64,000 nt of DNA. Origin: UBA4466 sp963925035 (lineage in GTDB: Bacteria; Bacteroidota; Bacteroidia; Flavobacteriales_D; Crocinitomicaceae). The notes under the pieces were generated by a model, which searched no databases, was not told where the DNA came from, and was given only the letters and a program-made list of their open reading frames with translations. The position numbers were made by a program, and so were the translations under genes. This document shows, piece by piece, positions 25,644-34,916 of this stretch (the first letter of the stretch is position 1; each line of letters begins with the position of its first letter). The DNA is taken from positions 62,001-126,000 of the forward strand of contig CAWUSK010000021.1 in the NCBI GenBank assembly GCA_963925035.1, given 5' to 3'.

Positions 25644-26303
25644 CTATTTAGTCTTTTTAAATTCTTGAATAATAGAAAAAATAGTTGAATCTTTCAAAAT
25701 AGAATTGAATTCTGCGGCATTAGGCTTTAAAACAATTAGTTCGATGTTCTGTCCCTGAACGCTTTTTTTATCGGCAATAAAGTCGAAGACTGTTGTTTCA
25801 TAATCGTAATCCAACTGTGTGGTTGAAATGCTTTTGGATTCAAAACGAATTATAGAAGGGATAAAATATCCGTTTTCATAGGTGTTCAGAATAAATTCGC
25901 TTGCAACGCGACCAGAAGAACGAAGTTCATTTTCAGAACCTTTGCCGACAATTACATCTTTGTTTCGAATTCCAAAGAAATAGCGCTCACCCTCTAATAC
26001 ATATGGTAGCGAATCATTCGAAACGACTCCAAAAATATAATTGTCTCTAACGTCGTATTTGGTAGATTCTCTGATTTCCTCGCGACTGATGGAAGAAATA
26101 GTAGTAGAAACCATGAAAATGCCTTCAGAATTGACTTCGTAGATGTTTTTTCCGTTGTTCACAGCGTATCTTCCATGCCATTTTTCATTCACAGTCGTTT
26201 GACTCGATTGATTATTGGGGCAAGGTTCAGAAAAGTAATAGGACTTTTGTCCTATTGAAAAAAAAGTCAAAATTAGACTTGCAATTAAACCAATTATTTT
26301 CAT
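25644..26303 (-). CDS. Exported protein of unknown function
   Basis: 219 residues with an N-terminal signal peptide (MKIIGLIASLILTFFSIG), no lipobox and no further membrane helix, so probably periplasmic. I do not recognise a domain. The mature part is rich in beta-type segments (YIFGVVSNDSLPYVLEGERY, KDVIVGKGSENELRSSGRVA). Divergent from recJ across about 50 bases and followed by the DUF1295 gene. Confidence 0.7.
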   Translation of the reverse strand: MKIIGLIASLILTFFSIGQKSYYFSEPCPNNQSSQTTVNEKWHGRYAVNNGKNIYEVNSEGIFMVSTTISSISREEIRESTKYDVRDNYIFGVVSNDSLPYVLEGERYFFGIRNKDVIVGKGSENELRSSGRVASEFILNTYENGYFIPSIIRFESKSISTTQLDYDYETTVFDFIADKKSVQGQNIELIVLKPNAAEFNSILKDSTIFSIIQEFKKTK

Positions 26304-26356
26304 ATCTTAATAATAGAGAACCTAAATTTACAAAACCATTTAATCAAAAAACGTAT

Positions 26357-28081
26357 ATGCAAAAAAGATGGCTCGTTAATACAACAATTGACAGTACAAC
26401 AGTTGAAGAATTCCGTTCAGTATTAAAAGTAGACGAAGTAGTTGCAGAATTATTGCTTCAAAGAGGAATTTCAACATATGAAGATGCACAAAAATTCTTT
26501 CGCCCAAAGTTGGATGAGCTGCATGACCCTTTTTTAATGAAGGACATGAAAGAAGCTGTCGAGCGTTTACAGGAAGCGATTGAAAATCAAGAACGCATTT
26601 TGTTGTTTGGCGATTATGATGTGGATGGAACGACTGCCGTTGCAATGATGTATTCTTTTTTAAAAGATACCGCAGTAATTGATTACTACATTCCAGATCG
26701 TTACAAAGAAGGTTACGGACTGAGCATAGATGGAATTGACTTTGCGGCAGAACAAGAAGTTGACCTAATTATTTCATTGGATTGTGGTATTAAATCAGTG
26801 GGACATGTAGCTTATGCACGAGAAAAAGGGATTGATTTTATCATCTGTGATCATCACACACCAGGCGCTGAATTGCCGGATGCATTTGTTTTAGATCCGA
26901 AACGTGAAGATTGCAATTACCCGTACGATGAACTTTCTGGTTGCGGTGTGGGATTTAAATTGTTGCAAGGTTTGTGCGATTATAACAATTGGGATTACAC
27001 AAAATTGTTTGAGCTGCTGGACTTCCTGGCAATTAGTATTGGTGCTGATATTGTTCCTGTAACAGGAGAAAACCGAGTGTTGTGTTATCATGGAATGGAG
27101 CGATTGAATGCACATCCAAGAAAGGCTTTCCGTGAGTTATTGCTACTTGCGAATCGTCCATTTCCGGTTACATTAACAGATGTTGTTTTTACAATAGCAC
27201 CACGAATTAATGCTGCTGGAAGATTGAGATCGGGGAGGTTTGCAGTTGATTTAATGATTAGCGAAGATTTAGATCAAATAGATTTGTTAGCAGAAGAAAT
27301 CAATGCTGACAATACAGACAGAAGAGCACTTGATAAAGAAATTACTCAAGAAGCGCTTGAACAAATTGACAATGATCCAAGCGCATATTCGAAAGTCACA
27401 ACAGTGGTGTTCAGCGAAACATGGCACAAAGGAGTTGTAGGAATTGTAGCGTCTCGATTGATAGAAACACATTACAAACCAACGATTGTTTTAACGGAAT
27501 CAAATGGAATGGTAACAGGTTCGGCGAGATCTGTGAAGGGATTTGATGTGTATGACGCAATTTGCGCGTGTGAAGATTTATTAGAAGAGTTTGGGGGACA
27601 TAAATACGCTGCCGGATTAAACATGAAGAAGGAAAATCTGGAAGCCTTTATAAATCAATTCGAAAAAGCGGTGAAGGAACGTATTCGGCCAGAACTATTA
27701 GTTCCAGAACAAACCATTGATTTAAATTTGTCTTTCAATCAGATTTTCACTTCTGAAGAAAACAGACTTCAACTTCCACGTTTGAAACGAATTTTAAGTC
27801 AATTTGAACCGCACGGGCCAGGCAATATGAAACCAGTCTTTACTTCAAATAACGTTTTCAGCACGGATGTTCGCTTATTGAAAGATGTTCACTTAAAATT
27901 GGCAATGACTCAACCAGATTCTGATTTAGTCATTAACGGAATAGGGTTTAATATGTCCGAAAAAATGGATACCGTTGCTTCTGGACTGCCATTTCAAGTC
28001 GCGTACACCCTTGAGTCGAACAAGTGGAACGGTAAAGAAACCATTCAGTTGAACTTAAAGGACGTACGCGAAATGTTATAA
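26357..28081 (+). CDS. recJ: Single-stranded-DNA-specific exonuclease RecJ
   Basis: 5'-3' exonuclease in recombination and mismatch repair. The DHH-phosphoesterase motifs are FGDYDVDGTTAVAMM, ISLDCGIKS and CDHHTPG; the DHHA1 region has APRINAAGRL and SARSVKGFDVY with FGGHKYAAGL. I start it at the ATG at 26357 (574 residues), just before the RecJ-like RWLVN. The frame is open 34 codons further up, but that stretch overlaps the start of the divergent exported gene and is not family-like. It abuts the next gene's stop. Confidence 0.92.
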   Translation: MQKRWLVNTTIDSTTVEEFRSVLKVDEVVAELLLQRGISTYEDAQKFFRPKLDELHDPFLMKDMKEAVERLQEAIENQERILLFGDYDVDGTTAVAMMYSFLKDTAVIDYYIPDRYKEGYGLSIDGIDFAAEQEVDLIISLDCGIKSVGHVAYAREKGIDFIICDHHTPGAELPDAFVLDPKREDCNYPYDELSGCGVGFKLLQGLCDYNNWDYTKLFELLDFLAISIGADIVPVTGENRVLCYHGMERLNAHPRKAFRELLLLANRPFPVTLTDVVFTIAPRINAAGRLRSGRFAVDLMISEDLDQIDLLAEEINADNTDRRALDKEITQEALEQIDNDPSAYSKVTTVVFSETWHKGVVGIVASRLIETHYKPTIVLTESNGMVTGSARSVKGFDVYDAICACEDLLEEFGGHKYAAGLNMKKENLEAFINQFEKAVKERIRPELLVPEQTIDLNLSFNQIFTSEENRLQLPRLKRILSQFEPHGPGNMKPVFTSNNVFSTDVRLLKDVHLKLAMTQPDSDLVINGIGFNMSEKMDTVASGLPFQVAYTLESNKWNGKETIQLNLKDVREML

Positions 28082-29338
28082 TTAGATAGTGGCTAATGAT
28101 TGGTCAATATCAGAAATGATATCAGAATAATTTTCGATTCCAATTGACAAACGAACTAGCTTTTCTGTAATATTCATTACTTTTTTATCTTCAGGGTCAA
28201 CATCTGCATGTGTCATTGTTTGCGGGTGCTCAGCTAAGCTTTCTGTTCCTCCAAGTGAAACAGCTAGTTTGATTAATTTCAGATTGTCTAAAAATTGAAA
28301 TGCTTCTTTTTCACCGCCTTTCACATCAAAGGCAATCATTGCTCCAAATGACGTGAACTGACGTTCAATTACCTCTCGTTCTGCAGGAGTTCCATTGACA
28401 TGAGTGTTTCCTAAGTAATAAACGGCTTCCACTTTTGGATGATTGTTTAAATAAGCAGCAACGTGTTGTGCGTTTTCGGCTTGTTGGTCCATTCGCACTT
28501 TCAATGTTTCCAAACTTCTCATTAATAACCAACCAGTAAATGGGGCAGCCATATTTCCTAAAAACGTTCTTAGTCCTTTTACACGACCCATTAACTCGAA
28601 AGAACCAAGACATGCTCCAGCTATAATATCCGAATGTCCGCCAATATACTTCGTTGCCGAGTACAACACTAGATCAGCCCCATGCTTTAATGGATGTTGC
28701 CAAACAGGCCCCATAAATGTATTGTCAACAGAAAGAATAACTTGATTTTCTGCAGTTGAAAAGTGATTTTTTATTTCGGCGCATAATTGAATGTCAATAA
28801 CTGCGTTCGTCGGATTAGCAGGTGTTTCAATGTGAATCAATTTGAGATTCGCCGAATTTCCTGTTTCCTCAATGCGTTGAATAATTTCTTCTTTTGTTTC
28901 TCCAGCTAGAAAACCAACACTTTGAATTTTCATTCGCTTCAAAAAATGTTGAATGAAATGATCAGTTCCCCCATAAACAGGACGACTGTATACTAATAAA
29001 TCTCCAGGAGATAGAAATTCCATCATCACTGTACTTATTGCTGACATTCCACTTTCAAAAACAGCGCAATCATCTGCCTCATCCCATAAACAAAGGCGAT
29101 TTTCTAGTATTTCTAAATCAGGATTATTCAGTCGACTGTAAATTAAACCAAGCTCCTCGCCTTGTTCTTTTTCACGTAAACCATATGCCAATTCAAAAAA
29201 ACGCTTTCCTTCTAGAGCATTATTGAAAACGAACGTTGATGTTTGAAAAATTGGACATTTAATTGCCCCTTCAGATAGAGATGGTTTGTAACCATAACTC
29301 ATCATAAGACTTTCTGGTTTGAAGTTTGAATAATTCAT
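28082..29338 (-). CDS. Cys/Met metabolism PLP enzyme (cystathionine gamma-synthase / methionine gamma-lyase family)
   Basis: Pyridoxal-phosphate enzyme of 418 residues. The cofactor lysine is Lys230 in LYSATKYIGGHSD. ESGMSAISTVMM and SVDNTFMGPVWQHPL are other family blocks. In the segment where methionine gamma-lyases have YGC, this protein has YGG (122-124), as in cystathionine synthases and lyases, so a strict lyase call is not supported. Divergent from an Lrp/AsnC regulator, which suggests amino-acid control and a catabolic role. Confidence 0.82.
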   Translation of the reverse strand: MNYSNFKPESLMMSYGYKPSLSEGAIKCPIFQTSTFVFNNALEGKRFFELAYGLREKEQGEELGLIYSRLNNPDLEILENRLCLWDEADDCAVFESGMSAISTVMMEFLSPGDLLVYSRPVYGGTDHFIQHFLKRMKIQSVGFLAGETKEEIIQRIEETGNSANLKLIHIETPANPTNAVIDIQLCAEIKNHFSTAENQVILSVDNTFMGPVWQHPLKHGADLVLYSATKYIGGHSDIIAGACLGSFELMGRVKGLRTFLGNMAAPFTGWLLMRSLETLKVRMDQQAENAQHVAAYLNNHPKVEAVYYLGNTHVNGTPAEREVIERQFTSFGAMIAFDVKGGEKEAFQFLDNLKLIKLAVSLGGTESLAEHPQTMTHADVDPEDKKVMNITEKLVRLSIGIENYSDIISDIDQSLATI

Positions 29339-29482
29339 ATTTAGAATATTATTTATTTATATAAACATATTTTATTTCTTTAATTAATAAACATGGGAGA
29401 TTATTATACTGTTAATTGTTATAATTTTAGATTATTAGCCTAATTTTAACTTCAATTATCGACGTGTTTAGAATAAAAAACT
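29339..29482. promoter_or_regulatory. Divergent AT-rich control region of PLP enzyme and lrp
   Basis: 144 bases, very AT-rich, between divergent starts. Lrp-type regulators usually bind such regions next to their own gene; no clear repeat or riboswitch fold is seen. Confidence 0.35.
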
Positions 29483-29929
29483 ATGGAAAATAAATTAGAT
29501 GAAATCGACTTAGCAATTTTGGAAATTCTACAAGAAAATTCAAAACTAGGCACGAAGGAAATTGCAACTCAGGTTGGCTTGACTGTTACACCAACTTACG
29601 AAAGAATTAAACGATTGGAAAAAACGGGTGTTATTGAAGGGTATGGTATTAGACTGAACAAAAAGAAAGTAGGTAAAGGTTTACAGGTGTTTTGTTTGGT
29701 TTCGTTGAAGGAGCACAATTTGAATTTACTTGAAGTATTTGAAAAAAAAATTGCCAGCCTAGACGAAGTAGCTACTTGTTATCATATTGCTGGAGACTAC
29801 GATTACGCGATGTTCATTGAAGTTGCTGATATGGACGAATATGAAACATTCCTTAAACACAAATTAGCTAGTATTCCAAGTATCTCCAATGTTCAGAGTT
29901 CATTTGCCATGAGCACTATAAAGGCATAA
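29483..29929 (+). CDS. Lrp/AsnC family transcriptional regulator
   Basis: 148 residues. An N-terminal winged helix-turn-helix (LDEIDLAILEILQ, then TKEIATQVGLTVTPTYERIK) is followed by the ligand-binding RAM domain (HIAGDYDYAMFIEVADM). It probably senses an amino acid as an octamer and controls the divergent PLP enzyme; the link is inferred from arrangement. Confidence 0.9.
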   Translation: MENKLDEIDLAILEILQENSKLGTKEIATQVGLTVTPTYERIKRLEKTGVIEGYGIRLNKKKVGKGLQVFCLVSLKEHNLNLLEVFEKKIASLDEVATCYHIAGDYDYAMFIEVADMDEYETFLKHKLASIPSISNVQSSFAMSTIKA

Positions 29930-29931
29930 AA

Positions 29932-29953
29932 AAAAGAGGCTGAAACCCCTTTT
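29932..29953. terminator. Probable bidirectional terminator
   Basis: AAAAGAGG (29932-29939) pairs with CCCCTTTT (29946-29953) with one mismatch and a 6-base loop. An A-run on the left and T-rich sequence on the right suit termination of both lrp and the converging porP-type gene. Confidence 0.5.
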
Positions 29954-29957
29954 AATT

Positions 29958-31007
29958 TTATCTAATTCGTGACTTTGAAGATCCAGGTCCTGATAGATGC
30001 CCGACGTTATACCTTAGGAAGACCTCGAATCCGCCCCTCGCACTAGAAACTTGGTTCAGTGAAGAAATATTAATATCGTAAGCAAAACCAGCTGAAATAT
30101 CCGACCATTCCAACATTGCTTTACCAATCAATGCATCTCCCCATCTATGGAATAATCCTACATGTAAAAAGAAAGGCTTATTGAATCCTGTTATTTTTGA
30201 CCCTTCATTCAACGTAATTCTATAGTAAGTACCGTATAGGATTTCCATTGTAGATTTTTGTCTATTAAAGTAAAAACCTGGTAATAGTGCTCCCTTTGTA
30301 TTACTAATACCGATTACAGCATTCGCAAAAATCGACCATCTCATGTAAAGCTTTTCTGAACTACTTTCGATAAATGAGTAATTTGGCTTATTGACATGAT
30401 AAAATGCTACACCACCGTTAAATTGGCGTTGGTTATTTTGTGCCATATAGCCATCATTCTTTTTGTAAGTATACACCAATCCTGTACCCGCGTCGAAATA
30501 GGTGTAACTTGGGTTGTTAAACACTTCATTGCTTGGCAGTGCTGTATTATAGGACGAACCGTCATATTGAGAGCCCCATCTTCCATTGGCAACATCAATA
30601 GATCTTTGACCAAATCCACCGTAAATACCAACGCCCAATGAACTTTTTTGCCCAAGTAGCAAATGATAAGCGAGGCTTAAGTTTACGTTAGTTGTTGATA
30701 CTTGCATATCTCCAGCTTTATCATTGAAAAATGATAAACCTCCCGCTATTATTCCAGCCTTAGTTCTTTTACTGTCGTTAAACCTTCCATCTACAGAAGC
30801 TGCAATTGTCTTATATGGCTCAGCAACGCTGTTCCATTGAGACCTGTAATTGACGATTCCCTGAATAGTAGAGTTCGCACCTGCTAAAGCAGGATTAAGA
30901 TTCAATGGTGAATACGCTATTTGTGAAAAGTGTACGTCTTGTGAAAATGTAACTGATGATATAATAATTCCAGTTGCTGCTGTTATATGTGCTAATTTTC
31001 TGTTCAT
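29958..31007 (-). CDS. PorP/SprF family type IX secretion membrane protein
   Basis: Outer-membrane beta-barrel of 349 residues. Signal peptide ends near SVTFSQ. The family opening DVHFSQIAYSPLNLNPALAG and YRSQWNSV is clear, and beta-barrel strands fill the rest. PorP/SprF proteins tether or help secrete large T9SS cargo. It is 18 bases downstream of a giant type B cargo gene, which is the usual pairing, so it is probably the dedicated partner of that protein. Confidence 0.92.
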   Translation of the reverse strand: MNRKLAHITAATGIIISSVTFSQDVHFSQIAYSPLNLNPALAGANSTIQGIVNYRSQWNSVAEPYKTIAASVDGRFNDSKRTKAGIIAGGLSFFNDKAGDMQVSTTNVNLSLAYHLLLGQKSSLGVGIYGGFGQRSIDVANGRWGSQYDGSSYNTALPSNEVFNNPSYTYFDAGTGLVYTYKKNDGYMAQNNQRQFNGGVAFYHVNKPNYSFIESSSEKLYMRWSIFANAVIGISNTKGALLPGFYFNRQKSTMEILYGTYYRITLNEGSKITGFNKPFFLHVGLFHRWGDALIGKAMLEWSDISAGFAYDINISSLNQVSSARGGFEVFLRYNVGHLSGPGSSKSRIR

Positions 31008-31025
31008 TTTTTCTGGTATTTAGTT

Positions 31026-34000
31026 TTATTTCACCAATGTTATGTTTCCTGACTCTTCTATTATTTCACCGTTGTCTAGTGCAGCATAGATTTTATATGC
31101 ATAGACACCAGAATTTAATGGCTTACCTTTATATGTTCCATCCCAGCAAACCTCATCGTAATTTTTAGTGTCGAGATTAACTGCGAATTCAGTCTCAAAT
31201 ACTTTTTCACCCCAACGGTCATAAACGGCATATTTTAATTCACGAATACATGTTCCGTAAATACACAAATAGTCATTGTTCATGTCTTGGTTTGGAGAAA
31301 AAATGTTCGGTACATAAAAATCACCACATTCTATCTTGATTTCAATCAAAACTGTATCACCGCCAGTACATCCCGAAGAATCAGTCGATGTTACATAATA
31401 AGTTGTCGTTTCAAATGGTGTTGCTATTGGGTTCGAACAATTAGTACAACTTAATCCTGTTGGAGGAGTCCAGTTATAATTAGTTCCACCGGTAACTGTA
31501 ATTGGAACAGATTCACCGGCATTGACACTACTATAATTTGGATCTGCGTCAATTGAAAGGGAACCATTAATTCCAATAGTATAGTTTTCAGTAATGTTAC
31601 ATCCTAAGAAATCTGTCACCGTAACACCATAACTTCCTTCTGCGAGATCAATTATATTCGTAGTTATTTCTCCATTTGGAGTCCAAACATATGTGTAAGG
31701 TCCAGTTCCACCGGAAACATTTGTGGAAATTGAACCTAAGGAAGTCATGCAAATGGCATCTACTATTGTTGCATCAATAACGATAAGACTTTCTTGTGTA
31801 ACTGTATAAGTCGCAGTTGCCGTGCAGCCCAGATCGTCAGTAACTAAGACAGTGTAATCACCCGCAATTAATCCACTAATTGTAGGTGTTGTCCCAACAT
31901 TTGGAGTCCATTGATAACTGTATGGAGCTTGACCACCAGTTATAGAGATTGTAATTGAACCTGTTGTGCCACCATTACAATTTACATTTTGAATATTATC
32001 TAATGCAATCACAGGTGCACCTGCTACAGCATCAATAACAGCGTTTGTTGAAGCTGTTGAAGTACATCCTGCAGCATTGGTAACTGTAAAAGTATAAGTA
32101 GTTCCAGCTGCTAAACCGGTAATAGTAGTTGTTGTTCCGGTTCCAGTAGTTGCGCCACCTCCTGGCGAAGCTGTAACAGTCCATGTCCCTGAAGCAGGTA
32201 GACTACTTAAATCGACGCTTCCCTCAGAAACGCTGCATGTAGGCTGCGTAATAGAGCCAACAATTGGTGCGCTCGGTGAGGCAGGTTGAGTATTAATTAC
32301 TGCGTTCGTTGAACTAGTTGAATTACAACCAGCTGCATTCGTAACTGTAAAAGTATAGGTAGTTCCGGCTGTTAATCCTGAAATGGTTGTCGTTGTTCCT
32401 GTTCCAGTACTAGTTGCTCCACCAGGAGAAACAGTTACTGTCCAAGTTCCAGAACTTGGCAATCCACTTAAGTCTGCACTGCCAGTTGCAACACTGCACG
32501 TTGGTTGTGTAATCGTCCCAATTACTGGAGCAGTTGGTGCAGTTGGTTGCGTATTTACAACGGCATTTGCAGAGGCAAATGAAATACAACCAGCGGCGTT
32601 TGTCACGGTGAAAGTATACGTTGTACCAGCAGTTAATCCAGTAATAGTAGTGGTTGTTCCTGTTCCTGTGATTGTTGCTCCACCAGGTGAAACTGTAACC
32701 GTCCAAGTTCCAGATGAAGGTAAACCGCTTAAGTCTACACTTCCAGTTGCAACGCTGCACGTTGGCTGTGTAATTGTTCCAATAATGGGAGATGAAGGCG
32801 TTCCAGGAGCAGCGGTAATAATAGCATTAGCAGACGCTACAGAAGTACAACCTGCAGCATTCGTGACAGTAAAAGTGTATGTCGCGCCGGCGACCAAGCC
32901 TGAAACAGTTGTGGTTGTTCCAGTTCCTGTGCTAGTTGCTCCACCAGGAGAAACAGTAACCGCCCAAGTTCCCGAACCTGGCAATCCGCTTAGCGCCACA
33001 CTGCATGTTGGCACACTGCATGTTGGTTGCGTAATTGTTCCAACAATAGGAGCTGGTGGTGTTCCAGGAGCAATAGATATTATTACATTCGTTGAAGCAG
33101 TTGATGTGCATCCCCCAGCATTTGTTACTGTGAAAGTATAAGTTGTACTAGCTGTTAACCCAGTAAAATTACCTGTCGTTCCTGTTCCCGTAATTGTAGT
33201 TCCACCAGGAGAAGCAGTTACTGTCCATATTCCAGTTGATGGAAGTCCTGATAAGGCAACACTACCGGTTGGTGCACTGCATGTTGGCTGTGTAATCGTT
33301 CCAATAACCGGTGCAATAGGAGCAACGCAAGCAGTATAAGTACATTGAACTGTGGTTGTAGGTGTTACATTTGTAGCAATTACAGTAAGTGTTTGCGGAC
33401 CTACTGTTCCCGACCAATTATTTGCATATGGATCGGCAATTGTTGAAGGACCAGCTGATGCTGTTGGAGCAAAGGATACTGCGGCACAACCTAAAATTGG
33501 TGTTTCCCCTGTTGGGTCAGTTTTTATAAGGTGATAATCGAAATTTGCAACTCCCATGACCGTTGAATTCATAATATAACCTCCGTCTGAAGTTTTTCCT
33601 CCCCTAGGTAAAATTGTCGCTAAATTAAACGTATAGTATTTTGACCAAACATTAGTTGTAGCCGTTGGATTTACACGATGAATTGAATTCGCGAACACAA
33701 AAGAAAGTGGCTTAATATACATTCCCATAGTCACTAAATCAGTTCCACCATCTACTTCGTAAATCTGAGATACATCTACTGGATCTGGAATACTAAAGAA
33801 TGTTGAATATGTAAAGTCACGACTGTATGTCAGTGAAAACCCTCCACTTGCAGCGTATTTCATTATTAATTCTTTGCCATTATCTGATCCAGCGGCAATA
33901 GGGTCACCAATACTAGTTTTGCTAATTGCTGTAAGATATTTTGATGCCGCTGTGGCAGTGGTATTTGGAGTGTCCACTTGTTTATGGTATGTGATTACTC

Positions 34001-34814
34001 CTGCGGTTGTGGTTTTAATAATTACAGCATCGTTAGATGTTGCATCGTCTCCATCTGAATTCGTATTTGTATTGTGGTCGTTGACGTCGTATTGACCGAC
34101 AGCTATATAACCATCGGCGACTTCTACGACATCATTTAATGATGCATCATTATAAATTCTTTGAGCTGGAGTTTTTGTAGCTGCTGTATAATAACGAAAA
34201 ACGTGATGCCATAAATGATTTCCGTTGGCGTCAAATTTAACGATTAGTGGTGAGCTGATTACCTCAGTTTGCGGATCACCGTTCGCATCTATGTAATTAA
34301 TCGGCGAAAATTTAATTTCAGGACCTGCTCCGTCAGGATCATATCCAGTTACATAACCAACTGCTGCATAACCACCATCTGATGTTTTAACAACGCGATT
34401 TAAATATGCACCATCGGCTTGACTAATAGAGAATTTTTTTGATACTACAACCGCACCAGTTGCATTTACTCTCATAAATACGGCTGAATTGGATTCACTT
34501 CCTCCGCAGACATAGTACTCGCTTAATACCGGGTCCTTTTTAATATCATTGATTTGAAAACCTATTGACGCATCAGAATATCGCTTTGACCAAACTAGCG
34601 CTCCAAGGTTGTCTACTTGAGTGATTGTGCCATAAATTGGCAAAAAATTCAAGTTGGTTCCAGCAAAGACATAATTGCTTGGTGCTAATGCTTCAATGGC
34701 ATTGCCTGGCAAATCAAATAGTGCTAGGTCATAATTAACTCGAAAAGCATTGGTGGTTTGTGAAAAAGAGTGCGTACACAGAAGTATTGCAAAGAGTAGT
34801 AGTCTTGTTGACAT
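31026..34814 (-). CDS. Large repetitive T9SS type B cargo protein, adhesin-like
   Basis: 1262 residues from the ATG at 34814, which begins a good signal peptide (STRLLLFAILLCTHSFSQ); an ATG 15 codons earlier is less likely. The first ~450 residues have DGGYAAVG-type repeats of a propeller-like domain. Five tandem 87-residue Ig-like repeats follow (each with GTITQPTC, GTWTV and TTYTFTVTNAAGC), then two SprB-type repeats (TGSITISITGGQAPYSYQW and a relative). The end, FYVPNIFSPNQDMNNDYL to GVYAYKI, is the gliding-motility-associated type B sorting domain. Likely a surface adhesin. It shares an operon with the PorP/SprF gene. Confidence 0.9.
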   Translation of the reverse strand: MSTRLLLFAILLCTHSFSQTTNAFRVNYDLALFDLPGNAIEALAPSNYVFAGTNLNFLPIYGTITQVDNLGALVWSKRYSDASIGFQINDIKKDPVLSEYYVCGGSESNSAVFMRVNATGAVVVSKKFSISQADGAYLNRVVKTSDGGYAAVGYVTGYDPDGAGPEIKFSPINYIDANGDPQTEVISSPLIVKFDANGNHLWHHVFRYYTAATKTPAQRIYNDASLNDVVEVADGYIAVGQYDVNDHNTNTNSDGDDATSNDAVIIKTTTAGVITYHKQVDTPNTTATAASKYLTAISKTSIGDPIAAGSDNGKELIMKYAASGGFSLTYSRDFTYSTFFSIPDPVDVSQIYEVDGGTDLVTMGMYIKPLSFVFANSIHRVNPTATTNVWSKYYTFNLATILPRGGKTSDGGYIMNSTVMGVANFDYHLIKTDPTGETPILGCAAVSFAPTASAGPSTIADPYANNWSGTVGPQTLTVIATNVTPTTTVQCTYTACVAPIAPVIGTITQPTCSAPTGSVALSGLPSTGIWTVTASPGGTTITGTGTTGNFTGLTASTTYTFTVTNAGGCTSTASTNVIISIAPGTPPAPIVGTITQPTCSVPTCSVALSGLPGSGTWAVTVSPGGATSTGTGTTTTVSGLVAGATYTFTVTNAAGCTSVASANAIITAAPGTPSSPIIGTITQPTCSVATGSVDLSGLPSSGTWTVTVSPGGATITGTGTTTTITGLTAGTTYTFTVTNAAGCISFASANAVVNTQPTAPTAPVIGTITQPTCSVATGSADLSGLPSSGTWTVTVSPGGATSTGTGTTTTISGLTAGTTYTFTVTNAAGCNSTSSTNAVINTQPASPSAPIVGSITQPTCSVSEGSVDLSSLPASGTWTVTASPGGGATTGTGTTTTITGLAAGTTYTFTVTNAAGCTSTASTNAVIDAVAGAPVIALDNIQNVNCNGGTTGSITISITGGQAPYSYQWTPNVGTTPTISGLIAGDYTVLVTDDLGCTATATYTVTQESLIVIDATIVDAICMTSLGSISTNVSGGTGPYTYVWTPNGEITTNIIDLAEGSYGVTVTDFLGCNITENYTIGINGSLSIDADPNYSSVNAGESVPITVTGGTNYNWTPPTGLSCTNCSNPIATPFETTTYYVTSTDSSGCTGGDTVLIEIKIECGDFYVPNIFSPNQDMNNDYLCIYGTCIRELKYAVYDRWGEKVFETEFAVNLDTKNYDEVCWDGTYKGKPLNSGVYAYKIYAALDNGEIIEESGNITLVK
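32015..33320 (-). repeat. Five tandem 261-bp repeats inside the adhesin gene
   Basis: The marker CTGCA(T/C)GT recurs at 32233, 32494, 32755, 33016 and 33277, exactly 261 bases apart each time, equal to 87 codons. The outer boundaries are approximate. The copies differ at scattered positions but have no length change. Confidence 0.85.
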
Positions 34815-34849
34815 CGTAGTAGTATATTCGTTATTAAGCAAAAGAATCC

Positions 34850-34868
34850 GGCTTAACATAATTAAGCC
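34850..34868 (-). terminator. Hairpin between the acyl-CoA dehydrogenase and adhesin genes
   Basis: GGCTTAA (34850-34856) and TTAAGCC (34862-34868) form a 7-bp stem with a 5-base loop. On the minus strand TTCTTTTG follows, a weak T-tract. It may end the upstream gene or lie in the adhesin leader. Confidence 0.4.
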
Positions 34869-34916
34869 AGATTAAAACTACAAATAATCAGATAAGTAAC
34901 AAAAAGTTAATAACTT

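Noticed and set aside
26255..26356. N-terminal extension of RecJ from an upstream ATG
   Set aside because: The extra 34 residues overlap the start of the divergent exported protein and are Lys/Asn-rich, unlike RecJ. The ATG at 26357 fits the family.
28082..29338. Confident methionine gamma-lyase (mdeA) call
   Set aside because: The lyase-specific Cys is Gly here, so only the family is assigned.
29339..29482. SAM riboswitch upstream of the Cys/Met enzyme
   Set aside because: The 144-base spacer is nearly all A/T, and I see no conserved stems or core motifs.
32383..33141. A 252-codon open frame on the plus strand opposite the adhesin repeats
   Set aside because: It is the antisense of the 261-bp tandem repeats and its Val/Pro-rich repeated product simply mirrors their codon composition. 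No promoter or start context supports it.
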